NCBI GenBank assembly: GCA_039654915.1
Contig: CM077594.1
Span: forward strand, 88,984,893-89,048,892
Direction: 5' to 3'
Source: Aquilaria yunnanensis
Lineage: Eukaryota; Streptophyta; Magnoliopsida; Malvales; Thymelaeaceae
Length of the DNA: 64,000 nt
The position numbers and the translations under genes are program-made. Below the pieces are notes generated by a model, which did no database searches, had not been told where the DNA came from, and saw only the letters and a list, made by a program, of their open reading frames with translations. How positions within the stretch are numbered: the first letter of the stretch is position 1; each line of letters opens with the position of its first letter. Below, piece after piece: positions 46,101 to 58,085 of the stretch.

Positions 46101-47690
46101 TCCAAGCAATTTCTTCTAGTTGTTAACCTGGTCACAAGAAATTAATTCTGGTAGATTAGGCCTCCATTGCTTGAAGTAAAAGAAATGAAAGAGTTGGCAT
46201 TGATTTGTCGCCTATGAAGAATTCTGGTCTTCTCTATAAATGGATTCAGCATTATAACAATGAGTAGAATGCAATGTGAAGGCATGAGATTAATGTTAGA
46301 TATGGTTATGTGGAACATAGTTTATGCCTCATATGTCAAGGAGCTTTTTATCTTACTCATTTAGAGGAAATTTTTGTAGTTCCAGTGACTGTGGCAAGGT
46401 TGCAGGGAAGGTTTATTTTTTTCTGGTCAAGAATAGATGAAAAATACAAGGTTTTGGGAGGACCACTAGATTAAAACCATTGTTTTGAAGGACTTTTTTC
46501 CAAAAATATTTGCATTATCAATCAAGAAATCTGATCTAATTCTAGCTTTGCACTTTGGCTTTTAGGAAGATGGTTTTTGGAGATGGAATGTGCAAATCAG
46601 GAGGCCTTTGTTCAACTTGGAGATTGAGGTCTTCAATGTTTTCCTTGCAACCTTGCAGTCAAAGGTATTGGCAATTAATATGTGTGATAAAGTAATTTGG
46701 AGATTTGATAACAGGGACAAGTTTTCTGTAAAAGGTTTCTATCATGAGGTTGAAAATGTTTCTAACTCTAAAAATCTTTTGTGATGCTTAATTCAGAGGT
46801 TTAAGGCTTCTCAAAATATCTTGTTGTTTTGTTGACGGTTGCTATAGCAAAAGATCCTTATTAAGGATGTTATACGACATCATCAATTGATTACAAAAAA
46901 AAGTTCGCTATATGACCATTATGTTCCTTGGATTTAGATATCCTCGATCATCTATTTCTACATTATCCATTTTCCTGGAGTACCTAATGCAATTTAATTA
47001 GTTGTTGGAGTTTTTCTTAGGTTATTCCAATGAACATGTTTTGTTTGTTGGTGGAAAGATGTTGCTAATGATGTTTTAGCATAACGAAGTCTTACTTGTT
47101 TTTTTTTCTAGAATTTGGGTATTATGGAATTGTAATAAAGTGGTGTTTGAGAATAAGTTGCCTCGTTCACATTAGTTGTTGGACTTGGTGAAATTGAGGA
47201 GAAGTCATTGGTGTAAAGTATGTTGGCCATTATGTTCATTCCCAATTATAGATTTCTGATGAACATTATGGCTGTTAATGTCTATTGAGTTCGAAATATA
47301 CATAAAAATTGTGTTCTCATCCGGATATAGGTGAGCTAGTTTCCAATGTTAATGGCTTGGCTGTTAGCAAACTGGAACCATTAGGGATTGAAGGTATTTT
47401 AAAGGATCATCTTCACTTAGTTTTAGCTATTTTTTTTCTATTCTAATGTACATAGTAGACTCTAATGTGGCGAGGTGCTTGTCATTCATGATTCTTTGAG
47501 AATGATTAGGGTTCATGAGTTTAGTCAAGATCTCATTTTCTAGATTGAGAGCAATTCATTCAATGCAATTTCTTAGGCTAATAATTTAGATAAAAGACCA
47601 TGGAGACTAATTCATGTCTTTGGAGATATTGATTCCTTTTTTTGTTTTAGGGTTCTAGTTTGTCTTATGTAAGGTTTTTTTTTTTGTCTG
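43130..47690 (+). mobile_element. decayed L1-type LINE retrotransposon
   Basis: Plus-strand fragments in order: an ORF1-like piece (about 43,230-43,430: RRLDVMRILVIL); an endonuclease starting MKVLSINIHRLCG near 43,679 and continuing through GDWNKVLF to the FTWFN-like region at about 44,230; RT with NSFISLIPKK...LNDFRPIFLIGYMYKILAEVL (45,095-45,215) and a second piece 45,355-45,726 (RRRLHQGDPLSHFLFN and FIDD in place of YADD/FADD); a zf-RVT-like block (46,590-46,784); and an RNase H-like end (47,330-47,670). Many stops and frameshifts make it inactive. Ends and target duplication are not defined. Confidence 0.85.
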
Positions 47691-49600
47691 TTTGGTTGCC
47701 TGTGTTTTATTTTACAGGCTACTTTTCTTATTATTGGATTTATTTTCCAACATTATTTGTTAACAATAATATTATTTTTCAGAATAAAATAAAATATAAA
47801 ATCATAATTTTCATACCTAAGGTTAAAGAAGCAATTCATAACACGTAAGCCAAACTTAGAGAAAAATAATAATTATTATATTAGACACATATGCCTAATT
47901 AGACATACTAATCTAACCCTTAATTCTCCATATATAAGCCACTCCCAGCCCATATTTTGACCAAATTATCCCTCTTTCTCAAAAAAGAAAAAACCCTATC
48001 TCGCCGCTGCCCCTCCTACCGTTGTTTCTTTAGCTCCGCTGGTTCATGCTCCATATTGGAACTTCTCCAGTTGTTGTTCCTCTCATTCCACCGGTTGATG
48101 CTCCATTTCTGACCTTATCCGATCAATTGTTGCCTTCCGATTGTGATGTTATTGCCTATCTGCTGATCGCACTATCGTACTCTCCTCCCAATTGCACATC
48201 CAAATAATGACACACATTCGGATCTCGCAGTGTCATTGACCTCCAGATCTCGGTGTTATCGCTTGTTGGATCTCATTGCTTGTTGCCTTCGAATCACATC
48301 ACTCGTTGCATCCATATTGCCATAGTCACCACTTCCCTAATGCCTCTACTAGGCCACTCCTCCCTTGTCTCCTCCATCAAACTGTTCGTAGAAATAACCT
48401 GCAGAACTGTCTAAGATAAATATGAAAAAATATTTGATATAGTGTGTAAAAGTGTCTGCAATAATATGTAAAAGTGTCTAGTATAGTATGTAGAAGTATC
48501 TAAAGTAATATAAATATAATTTATTAACATCAGAAAATTTAAAGTGTCTGTACCAATAAGAATAAGTGTCGGAGTGAATATCATAAAGTGTCTAAAGAAA
48601 TATGAAATATGTCTGAACCAACTTATAAATAATTTGCTATCTTCAAAAACTAATTGTCTGAAATAATTGAAAATTGTCTAAACGAATATTTAAAAGTGTC
48701 TAAAAAAATATGCAAATGTGTCTAACCAAACTTATAAACAATTTGTTATCTTTAAAAAATATTTGAAACAATAAAAGAAGTGTCTGAATGAATATGCAAA
48801 CGTGTCTCAACAAAAATATAAAAATGTTTGAAGTAATATGTAGATAATTTATTTTAATCAGAAATAGAGGTGTGTAAATAAGAAATGTCTAAATAAATAT
48901 TTAAAAATGTGAAAACTAAAATACAAAAGTGTATAAAACAATAACTAATAAATAAAATCTATTTTTTGGGACACCAAATAACAGCCAACTTTCCCTTTCT
49001 CTTTGACCTCTCTTTTTCTTACCCAAGAGCCTTCCAATGGCCAAGATTACCATCAGCCAACCACATCTTATCGCCACTAGCCAAGCCAAGACTTGATTAA
49101 AGATCTAAAACTCTCTTTATCACTGCCTTGGCCTCACAAGGTCTCTCCGTCATCATCACCACATCTCTCTACTATTGTCGGATCTTAGTCGCTGTTATCT
49201 TGCAAAGCCTGGTATGCTGCCTTATCCTCTCAAGCCAAGCCAAGGTGTAGAGATCTAAAGCAAAGACTCGATCGGAGATCTGAAGCTCTTTGTTGCAGCT
49301 TTATTCTCACAGGCTATCTCTGTCATCATTATCCTCTTCATGTCTTGCCATCATCATTGGATCTTGGTCATCGCTGTCTCGTAAAGTTTGATGCCCTAAG
49401 AAGCAATGGCAACAAAGTTTGGTATGCCAAGCAAGTGGCGCTCCAAAATCTCAATTAAGGATGACGAATCAATGCTTTAGAAGGATCATTGAAAACCTGA
49501 TTTAGAATAAAGGTGTGGCTGAAATTACCTAGAATAGGGAGAGATATATTTGAAAATAGACTACTATATCTAATTTGATATATATCCACCATATTTATAG
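47691..49600. other. intergenic DNA between LINE and chalcone synthase
   Basis: No gene is supported. 47,990-48,390 and 49,010-49,440 are C/T-richer, with short CATCATC and GATCTC-type motifs. Between them lies the AAAGTGTCT motif cluster (48,440-48,950). This may be an unrecognised non-autonomous element. Confidence 0.4.
48440..48950. repeat. irregular array of AAAGTGTCTRAA motifs
   Basis: AAGTGTCT, or one-base variants, recurs more than ten times in about 500 bp with variable AT-rich spacers (20-45 bp). It is not a simple tandem repeat. Confidence 0.6.
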
Positions 49601-49633
49601 TATAAAAATAATCTCCCTGGAGATAATGGTGAC

Positions 49634-49715
49634 ATGCATAATATTCACTTTGTTAGATTTCAAGTTAAAAACCAATGCATAATATTCAAATTGTTAGATT
49701 TCAAGTTAAAAACCA
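49634..49715 (+). repeat. 41-bp direct tandem duplication in the CHS upstream region
   Basis: ATGCATAATATTCACTTTG... (49,634-49,674) is followed at once by ATGCATAATATTCAAATTG... (49,675-49,715). The two copies differ at two positions. Confidence 0.9.
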
Positions 49716-49897
49716 ATAATCGAAAACGAAAATAAGTTTTGAAACCGAAACGAACTAAATACCCAAATTATCTTGCTCAATCCAATCAACTTGTTTATTT
49801 TTTTTCAGTTTTGTCCCAACAATGAACACGTTAACACTAGCTTTCGTTTTGCATGAGTATTGGCTACAAGAAAAGAAAATACGAGCAAGGTCCCATT

Positions 49898-50007
49898 ACC
49901 AAACTCATGTCGCACGTGCCTCAGCCAGTGAAAGTTGTTGGCGTCTTTGACCCACCCTCGCACGTGACTCCTTCCCTGAGCCGCTTCCATAATTCGTCCT
50001 ATTTATA
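49898..50007 (+). promoter_or_regulatory. chalcone synthase core promoter: two G-boxes and TATA
   Basis: Perfect CACGTG G-boxes lie at 49,913-49,918 and 49,961-49,966. An ACCAAAC MYB-type element is just upstream of the first (about 49,899). TATTTATA is at 50,000-50,007, 131 bp before the ATG. G-box plus MYB element is the known light-response and flavonoid-regulation unit of CHS promoters (bZIP/bHLH and MYB binding). The sites are seen; their use is inferred. Confidence 0.75.
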
Positions 50008-50137
50008 CTGCTAGCCAACTTCCTCCTCCCCAGTCCCCGCCCCAACTCACGGTCACGTACTGCTATTAAGTATTAACCCGTCCTGGTCCATCACCACCGA
50101 GCCACCGGCCGCTTAATCGTTTCTATCATTAGAGAAA

Positions 50138-51479
50138 ATGGTGACCATCCATGAAGTTCGCAAGGCCCAACGTGCGGAGGGCTCCGCCACCATCTTGGCC
50201 ATCGGCACGGCGGTCCCGCCCAATTGTATTGGGCAGAGCTCCTACCCCGACTATTACTTCCGTGTCACCAACAGCGAGCACAAGACTGACCTCAAAGAGA
50301 AATTCAAGCGCATGTGTAAGACATACTCAAAATTTTAACAGTTACTTATATATTTTCTGCCTCTTGAATAAATTAAAGCAGCGTTACAATTATAACAATT
50401 CTACGAAACTGAATTCGGAGAAGTCTATATGTTCATGGGCTGTTTTAATTTAGCTTGATTAAGAATTTGTGAGTTAAATATTTTCAGGTGAAAAATCGAT
50501 GATCAACAAGCGTTACATGCACTTGACGGAGGAGTTGTTGAAGGAGAGCCCTAACATCGGCGCATACATGGAACCTTCTCTAGACGCTAGGCAGGACATG
50601 GTGGTAGTGGAGGTGCCGAAGCTAGGGAAAGAGGCAGCGGCGAGAGCCTTGAAGGAATGGGGCCAACCTAAGTCCAAAATCACCCACTTGATCTTTTGCA
50701 CCACCAGCGGCGTCGACATGCCCGGCGCCGACTACCAGCTCACGAAGCTCCTCGGCCTCCGTCCCTCCGTCAAGCGCCTCATGATGTACCAGCAGGGCTG
50801 CTTCGCCGGCGGCACAGTGCTACGCATCGCCAAGGACCTCGCGGAGAACAACAAGGGCGCCCGCGTCCTCGCCGTTTGCTCGGAGATCACGGCAATCACG
50901 TTTCGTGGGCCTAATGAGACCCACTTGGACAGCCTTGTGGGTCAAGCCCTATTTGGCGATGGTGCATCTTCAGTTATAGTGGGCTCGGACCCAATCCCGG
51001 GGGTTGAGAACCCATTGTTCAAATTGGTCTCAACATCTCAGACCATCGTGCCCGATAGTGATGGCGCCATCGATGGACACCTACGTGAAGCTGGGCTCAC
51101 GTTCCACCTCCTCAAGGATGTTCCCGGCCTCATATCCAAAAACATCGAGACTAACTTGGTTGAGGCATTCGGGCCTTTGGGCATCTCGGATTGGAACTCT
51201 CTTTTTTGGATCGCACATCCAGGAGGTCCTGCAATCCTCGATCAAGTGGAGGCTAAATTGGGCTTGAAAGCTGAAAAGTTACGAGCCACAAGACATGTGC
51301 TCGCGGAGTTTGGGAACATGTCAAGTGCTTGTGTGTTTTTCATTTTGGATGAGATGAGGAAGAAGTCCATGGCAGATGGGTTGAAGAGCCCCGGAGAGGG
51401 GCTCGAATGGGGTGTGTTATTTGGGTTTGGGCCGGGTCTCACAATAGAGACCGTTGTCCTACACACCAGGGTTGTTTAA
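50138..51479 (+). CDS. CHS: Chalcone synthase (type III polyketide synthase), 2 exons
   Basis: It condenses p-coumaroyl-CoA with three malonyl-CoA to naringenin chalcone, the entry step of flavonoid synthesis (cytosol/ER surface). Exon 1 is 50,138-50,315, the intron 50,316-50,487 (GTAAG...TTTCAG), exon 2 50,488-51,479. The intron splits the codon of Cys60, the conserved CHS intron site. The product is 389 residues, the standard length. Catalytic Cys164, His303 and Asn336 and gatekeepers Phe215 and Phe265 are all present. Thr132, Ser133, Met137, Thr194, Thr197, Gly256 and Ser338 also fit CHS rather than stilbene or acridone synthases. The signature [11 protein letters not shown] is intact. The C-terminus (LHTRVV) and GASSVIVG are slight variants. 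Nothing suggests a pseudogene. Confidence 0.96.
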
Positions 51480-52023
51480 TGAAACTCCATGCATGCATGG
51501 TTATTAACATGATATCTGCTGTTATATGTGTTTCTAGTAGTGGTACGGTTTGATATAATGCTCTAAATTTGGTTTCTAATATGTAAGTGGAGTTTTCCTC
51601 CCTTAAGATTTATGGGGTGGGAAGTGTGAGTGTAACACATCTTATTATATTATGTACCATGGGAATAGCAATTCCATATGTCTAAAAGCAAAAGGAAAAA
51701 TGTTGGTGTAAAATTTCTTTGGAATCATATTGTAGAGCATCTAGTAATGTGCATGCCGACTTATTTGCATTTAGCTAACACGGCTGTCCATAGCTTGATG
51801 GATAGGAAGAAACATTTAAACTTAGTTTTTTTTAGTTGTCTTGACACTTATAAGTCATTGAAACTAAAATTAGAAAAAATTCTTTTTAAGTTTTATATAA
51901 TGAGAATTTCAATGAACGTAGTAAAATAAATTTGATGTTAAAATTTTTTTAAAAAGAAAACAATTTAATCTCTTTGAAACAACCTCTGAAAGAAATATGG
52001 TTCATCTTTTTCTAAGACAGAAA

Positions 52024-52077
<54 letters not shown>

Positions 52078-52516
52078 TACTACTTGTCATGTGTCACCTA
52101 CTTCATGCACATCTAAAACAAACTCAAAGGTGAGCATGTTTGGTTATTGTTCAAGGCAAATGCAACTATTACAAATTTGACCTTTAAAATCGGTCCCAAG
52201 TAGCCCTTGAACTTTCAAAATTGTGCTCAACTAATCCCTAGCCACAAACGGTGGCTCCTTGAAAGTTGTTTTGACTATAAGCTTTGCTAAATCTTGACCT
52301 TGTCATATTTGGTCATAATTTTGTTCAACAACCTCAATTAGATCTATTAGATCAATGTATGAGAGTTATGGTCAAGGGTTAAAATGATATATTTGTCATA
52401 GTTCAATGGCTAATTGGAGACCTAAGGCTCTGCAAAATTAGAGGTTTTATTTTTTAGAATGAATCCAACAATTTGGACTGACACCAATCAAGTCACACAG
52501 AAGAAAAAACAGTTAC
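51480..52516. other. CHS 3' flank and intergenic DNA
   Basis: The first 200 bases are the likely CHS 3' UTR. A (TA)n microsatellite lies at 52,026-52,075. About 52,150-52,450 has weakly inverted ends (GCCCTTGAACTTTCAAAATT and, inverted, GCCATTGAACTATGACAAAT), as in an old MITE, but no target duplication was fixed. Confidence 0.45.
52026..52075. repeat. (TA)n microsatellite
   Basis: About 25 uninterrupted TA units. Confidence 0.95.
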
Positions 52517-52751
52517 TTCCTCCATTTCACAAAAATTATCTTTTTACTATTCATAGCAATTAATTTATTATTTTTATTTTTTAAAATTTATTATAAAAAT
52601 ATAAATATTTTTTATGAAAATGAAACTCTAAAGATCATAGTTTCTAAATATCATTTTTAAGAATATTTTCAATACATATTAATATAAATATGTTCAGGTC
52701 AAACTGCAGTAAAAAAATGTAAAAAAGTTAATTAATATGAAATAGAGGAAG
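52517..52751. mobile_element. Stowaway-type MITE, 235 bp
   Basis: Flanked by TA dinucleotides (52,515-52,516 and 52,752-52,753). The ends CTTCCTCCATTTCAC and, inverted, CTTCCTCTATTTCAT are of the mariner/Stowaway type. The interior is AT-rich and non-coding. Confidence 0.88.
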
Positions 52752-53143
52752 TATATGTTTGAGAAGATATCGCAAAATATCAAAATAAGAGGACTTTGGA
52801 ATTGGGAAGAGGAAATTTAAAAAAACACCCTGAGGTTTGGAGGAAACTTCAATTGCCCCTCTTTCTGTTTGGAAAATCTTCAATATGCCCTCCCAAAACA
52901 TCATTGCCGTCTATGTTATGGTTACTCTAAGAAGAATTGACCATAAAGTCGCAAAAGAATAGCGAACTTTTCCCTCCAGAAAGCAGCAACCCATTGACAA
53001 AAAAGCGATAGGTTGGACAATTGAGGTTTAAGAAGAAAACAAGTTTTAGGTAGTGATCACTGAAGGTTTTTAATCTCATCTCATCAAGAGAACAAGTTTT
53101 GTGGGGTAAGACTACTGTGATGTTTTTCTAAGATTTTGTTGAA

Positions 53144-56100
53144 ATGTTTTTCTACAAATTATTTCAAAGGAACTCTGTTTCGGTTTTTTTCATGTGCATT
53201 TGCCTCTTCATTTTTGTGATGTTGCATAATATTGTGTTCTATGATGACCGGGATATCCTACGGCACTCATTGATTCATGTTTCGGAAAAAATTGATCCTG
53301 ATTGTTATGATTACCTAGATATGTTGGAAGTGATTTTCAATAAGATGAATGTAACTTTTATGGAAATTGAAATTCGTGTTGATAATGGCCTACATAGTAA
53401 TGATGATGATGATGTAACAAATATGTTCAATATGTATAAAGGCGTAAAGAAAATTCCTGTGTTTGTAAAATGTGGGGGTGCTCATTTTTCTTACTTGTGC
53501 GGTGCTGAAAACCCAAGAAAAATTGATTTGTAAGTTGTACTGAATCATGGTATGAAGGATCATAATAGGAGTAAGATGATCGATGTTAAGACAAAAAAAA
53601 GTAGCTCTTAAAGTTTCAGCAGGCAATGTAAAGGAATTTCGACCAAAAAATGCTGATTGAGTCACAAGAAATAATGTAAGAAATGGCAGAGGGTACAAGA
53701 ATGGCAAGGGCATGATTCATAGGATAAGTCACAGCAAGTGACGAAAGAAAGATGAAGATTTTGGGCTTGGTGGTGACTATGAAGATGAAGTTGAGATTGT
53801 CTTAAATGAAGATGATGATGAGTATAAATTAAGTGATTATGGGAAAGATTCTTCCCATGATGGACATAAGACAGATGAGAATACTGGAAGATACTAAAAA
53901 AGGACAACCAAGAAATTTGACAGCAACTTGAGAACTTTTGCCAAAGAGTTCAAAAGAACCGAACAAGGGAAAATAATGTTTGAGACAGTTTCGTATCTTT
54001 AGAGATGTGTACCATTTCAAAAAAGTGCTGAAAGACTACTTAATCGAGGAAGGTTACGAACTTAAAAGGATAAAGAATAAGTCCTATAGAGTGAGCACAA
54101 AATGTATAAATGAAGACTGTTCTTGGGTTATTCATGCTTCGAGGCTGCCTAACAATAAGACTTTCATGATCAAAATTTTAGCCGGTGAGCATAACTGCAT
54201 TATACCAGTAAAAAATTGAATGCTAATGCTAAATGGATAGCAAATATGTTAGACTCATGTATAAAAGCCGATCCCGACATGAGCTTTAATTTGATGCCTA
54301 CGCATTTGGCAAATCAGTATGGTCTTGAACCAGATAAACAGCATCTGTATTGAGTAAAGAGGAAGGCAAGGGACCAAAATGAAGGCAACCATGCCGAGTC
54401 TTATGGGAAACTAAAAAATTATGCATTGTTGTTAATGGAAATAAACCCTGGAACTGTAGTTAGGATGAAATTTTCTCCTGGGCTAGACTTGAAGGTAGTG
54501 TAGCCAAGTTTTAAGCACATGTTTGTGTGCTTTGATGCGTGTATTAAAGGATTTCAGAGAGGTTGCAGACAGTTTATTGGGCTAGATGAATGTTTTTCTC
54601 AAAGGTCCATTTAGAGGGATATGCTTGGTGGTAGTTGCAATTAATGGCAACAATGGGATTTTACCATTGGCAGTGGCTATAGTAGAGGCGAAATATAAAG
54701 ATAGTTATATGTTCTTTATAGAATGCTTGCAACATGCTATTGGTCATGGATGATTCACCTTTATGAGCGACAAGCGAAAGGTATAGTAGACTGGCCAATT
54801 CTATTGTTATTTTCTTATTTGTTTTGGTTTGACTCTGAGTTTGACTTTAAGAATTAGCCATGGTTTCAACTTGCTACTTGTTGTGTAACTCAACATATGT
54901 ATTTAAATTATGCTTGTAATCTAAAACCTAAATTTCAGCTGCATTATAAGAGTTTTGCAACAAATTGGCAAATCTAAAGGTTTTATGTTTTAGTACTCGG
55001 TTTAGGGAGCAAGGCTTCATTTTGTGAGGTTTAAGTCTATATATTTCCTGCAATATGTTTTCATACTAAAGTCTTGAATGTAGGAATAACATTGCACATG
55101 ATTTTTTGCTTAAATCCTGAGACTACTGTAGTTTTTCTATATATAGAACCAACGTTGACTTAAGATTGACTTCCTAATAATCATTGTTGTTTTCTGTTGA
55201 AAATTTAAATTTAGGTAGTCCAATTGTTTTGTGACTTGTGGGAATGACTTGTTTCAGAACTCAAATTTGACATGGGCATTAAAACCAATTGTCTCATAAA
55301 ATATGTGCATTAACTTTTCTTGCTTCATAAATATTGTACACATAATTTATTTAAATTTGGTTTATTCTCAAAAGTTTGTAATCAATATTAATAACTTGAG
55401 GCAAACTCTTAAGATTAAATGATTTTGTTTACCAATAAGTCAACTTGCAGTCAAACTTGCTGCATATGTAACACGTGAAGAATTGTTAGTTAACTTTGTT
55501 TCTTTTATTTTCCTGTTAACTTTGTTTCTTTTATTTTCCTGTTAAACAAGTTTGGATCATTAGCACGTGATTTCCAAATTAACATATGCTTTTATCTAAT
55601 TCACATAGCTTAATCGAGGCAGTTGACCATACATACCCACAAGCAAGACATTGATTTTATGCAAGATACTTGCATTTTAATTTTAGAGCCAAATTTGGTG
55701 GATTGGCTTTAAGGCATGATTTCTGGAAAGCTGCAAAGGCATATAATAGGATGTAATTCAATGCTACAATGCAATCCATTCGTGATTATGACAAGAATGG
55801 GCATGCATTTAAATGGTTAAATGAGAAGCCAACAACAACATGGTTTAGAATAGGATATGACTACTGGTACAAGGTAGAAAATGTTACAAACAATATGATG
55901 GAAAGCTTTAACAGTTGGATTGGAAAAATTAGAGATAAGCCAGTGTTAACTTTACTTGAAAAGATACGGTTAAAAGTCATGACTAGGTTTGCTAAAAGGT
56001 ATGGAATAAGTTGCACGTGGACATCCAAACAGACTTCATTTACAATGAAAGAGTTTGATGATCGAATTAAGGAGTCAAGAGTATGCAATGCTATACCTGT

Positions 56101-56520
56101 TGGAAATTACGAGTTTTAAGTATTCATAAGGCTGGAAATGGAAGCTGTGAATTTAGGTACAAAAAACTGCACATGTAATTAGTAAGCATTAAGTGGTATT
56201 CCTTGCAAACATATTGTTGCTTGCTTGAAATACAAAAGAATGAATGTAGGGGACTACTGTGATGATGCATACTCAGTGGAGACTTATCTGAAGGCTTATG
56301 TCGAGATTATCTATCTTTTACCTGAGGTTGATTTATCATCAACCAATCCAAGTGAAGCCATACTACCTCCACCACTCAAAAGATTACCAGGCAGGCCACG
56401 AAAGGTTAGGAGAATAGAGTTTGGAGAAGAATCTTCATGAGCAAGGTCAAACATAGTTAGATGTGGTGTTTGCAATAAGATTGGGCACAATTAGAGGAGT
56501 TGTGAGAACAACCCATCATG
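53144..56520 (+). pseudogene. MULE (MuDR-type) transposase pseudogene
   Basis: Pieces of a Mutator-like transposase lie in order. An N-terminal part with an acidic run is at 53,144-53,533. A MuDR DNA-binding domain follows (53,980-54,219: RVSTKCINEDCSWVIHASR). The catalytic region (GCRQFIGLDECF, about 54,560) is broken by stops. A gap of about 830 bp (54,780-55,607) starts GTATAG and ends CACATAG and may be an intron. The MULE domain end is at 55,610-56,119 (NNMMESFNSWIGKIR). A SWIM-type zinc finger lies at about 56,160-56,225 (CTC..CKH), then GRPRKVRRIEF, then a CCHC knuckle to 56,520. Several stops make it non-functional. Long terminal inverted repeats were not found. Confidence 0.87.
55489..55540. 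repeat. 26-bp perfect direct duplication
   Basis: GTTAACTTTGTTTCTTTTAT plus TTTCCT occurs twice in immediate succession (55,489-55,514 and 55,515-55,540), inside the possible MULE intron. Confidence 0.9.
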
Positions 56521-57540
56521 ACTGACCACAATTAATTTATCACCACTGTTAATTTGGTTAAACACAGGTTTTTGTGTGTGAGGGTTGTAACAAACTTGCT
56601 ATTTTTTGGGTTTTGTAAGGAAGATACAGAGTTAAACGCATGGCAAGAACAAGAGTGCATATTAAACACATGAGACACTAAAGCCAAAGTTTTTGTAAAT
56701 TGTAAATAATGTGTATTTTCCCAATGTGAGCCATACTTCTAAGCTATATACTCACTTATACCATTTGTTGCAACCGTTGAGATTTATTTAGGGTGAATTA
56801 CATTTTGCCGCCTGATATTTATTCTGAATTACACTTTGTCCTTCTATTTCAGAAGTCTCTTAAAAGCCTTATGTGATTTTAAGAAACCTACATTCATCCC
56901 TCTGTTGCTTCTTTTGGAATTTAAAATCAATGGATTAATCACACTTTAAGACCTCAACTTTTAATTCTCTTTTATGTTTTCTCATTAACATATAAATTGC
57001 TTTATTACTTGTTTTTTTTATCAAATGATAAAATATATTTATATGTATTGGTTTTTTACTTATCCTTTCATTTTTTTTAGATTCAATTTTTATTTACTTT
57101 TTATTATTTATATGTACTTTCTTCTATATTTTCAAATTTTAATCACCTATAATTAATAATGTCATAAGGAGTAACATATTACATTGACATGATGCATACT
57201 TGACACAAACACATATATACAAGAAAAGTGTCAACCATTTTAAGGTGAAGGGATTAATATATATGATTCAACTCCGTGCTTTTATGCTGCACTTGTACTG
57301 TAAGGAACAATTTGAATATGAAAACTTTATTGCCATGAAAATATGATAGTTAATCTAAATCGGATAGTGTTGATTTCCAAATTCTAATTGGTTACAAAAT
57401 TATTTTGCTTTCATTTTCTCTGGTCTGGTACACAGTGGAACCTAGTTGAGTTGGATACTAAATTTTGGTCCACCAACAATTGGTGAATTTGGTCAACAAA
57501 ATTAGGGCACTGGTACTAAAGTCCAAGACAAGAAGGAAGA
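56521..57540. other. AT-rich intergenic DNA
   Basis: No gene is seen. 56,787-56,960 starts GGGTGAATTACATTTTGCC and resembles one end of the Mutator-like MITE family at 33,760, but no inverted partner was found. Confidence 0.4.
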
Positions 57541-57542
57541 TT

Positions 57543-57613
57543 TGGCGTCGCTCGAACTCGAATTGAAGACCTTCAGTGTGTTAGACTAACGTAATAAACA
57601 ACTACACCACGGC
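57543..57613 (-). tRNA. tRNA-Val(AAC)-like sequence, probably a pseudogene or SINE head
   Basis: Read on the minus strand it has an A-box-like TGGTGTAGTTG, an anticodon arm TTAGT-CTAACAC-ACTGA with anticodon AAC, and a T arm containing TTCGAGT. The acceptor and T stems contain mismatches. A second partial 3' half (AAGGTCTCCTGTTCGAGTG, minus strand, about 57,690-57,712) lies 90-150 bp away, which points to tRNA-derived repeats rather than a working gene. Confidence 0.5.
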
Positions 57614-57737
57614 ACCGCTTTGAGTGCTAAGCCTCCAATTTTCATAGAAATTTTAATAAAAAGAAATTGCAAAACGAAATGGACTCGCTTGCACTCGAAC
57701 AGGAGACCTTGGTGATTTGCGAATTCCTAAAATATTA

Positions 57738-57975
57738 CTCTCTTCGTCTCATATTCTTTGCACCATTCATTTTTAAGCAGTTAATCTATAATTTTTTATT
57801 TTCAACATTTTAGTATATAAATGAAGAACTTTTATATAATAACGATAAATCAAGACATATAATTTTTAAATATATATATTTTTTAATTTTTTTTCTAACA
57901 AATACTAATATGAATAAATTTAAGTTAAACTATTTGAAAAAGTCAAATAGTGCAAAAAATATAAGACGGAGGTAG
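57738..57975. mobile_element. Stowaway-type MITE, 238 bp
   Basis: TA target duplications at 57,736-57,737 and 57,976-57,977. The terminal inverted repeats are about 26 bp (CTCTCTTCGTCTCATATTC..., and inverted CTACCTCCGTCTTATATTT...). Size and ends resemble the element at 52,517. Confidence 0.9.
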
Positions 57976-58085
57976 TATATTTTTAACTTTAGATTCAGCA
58001 GCATCCTCCCCTACACATACCTAAACCCACCAAAACTCTAAACCAAAATCCCAAATCCCTATGCCCATTGCTTCTCATGGTGAAC

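Noticed and set aside
50513..51466. Antisense and shifted ORFs over chalcone synthase
   Set aside because: Shadows of the high-GC CHS coding sequence.
53390..53907. Minus-strand His/Ser-rich ORFs
   Set aside because: Antisense to the acidic (GAT/GAA) stretches of the MULE pseudogene.
52780..56960. Terminal inverted repeats of the MULE copy
   Set aside because: The candidate end motifs at 52,830 and 56,787 are in the same orientation, not inverted, so they cannot be its TIRs.
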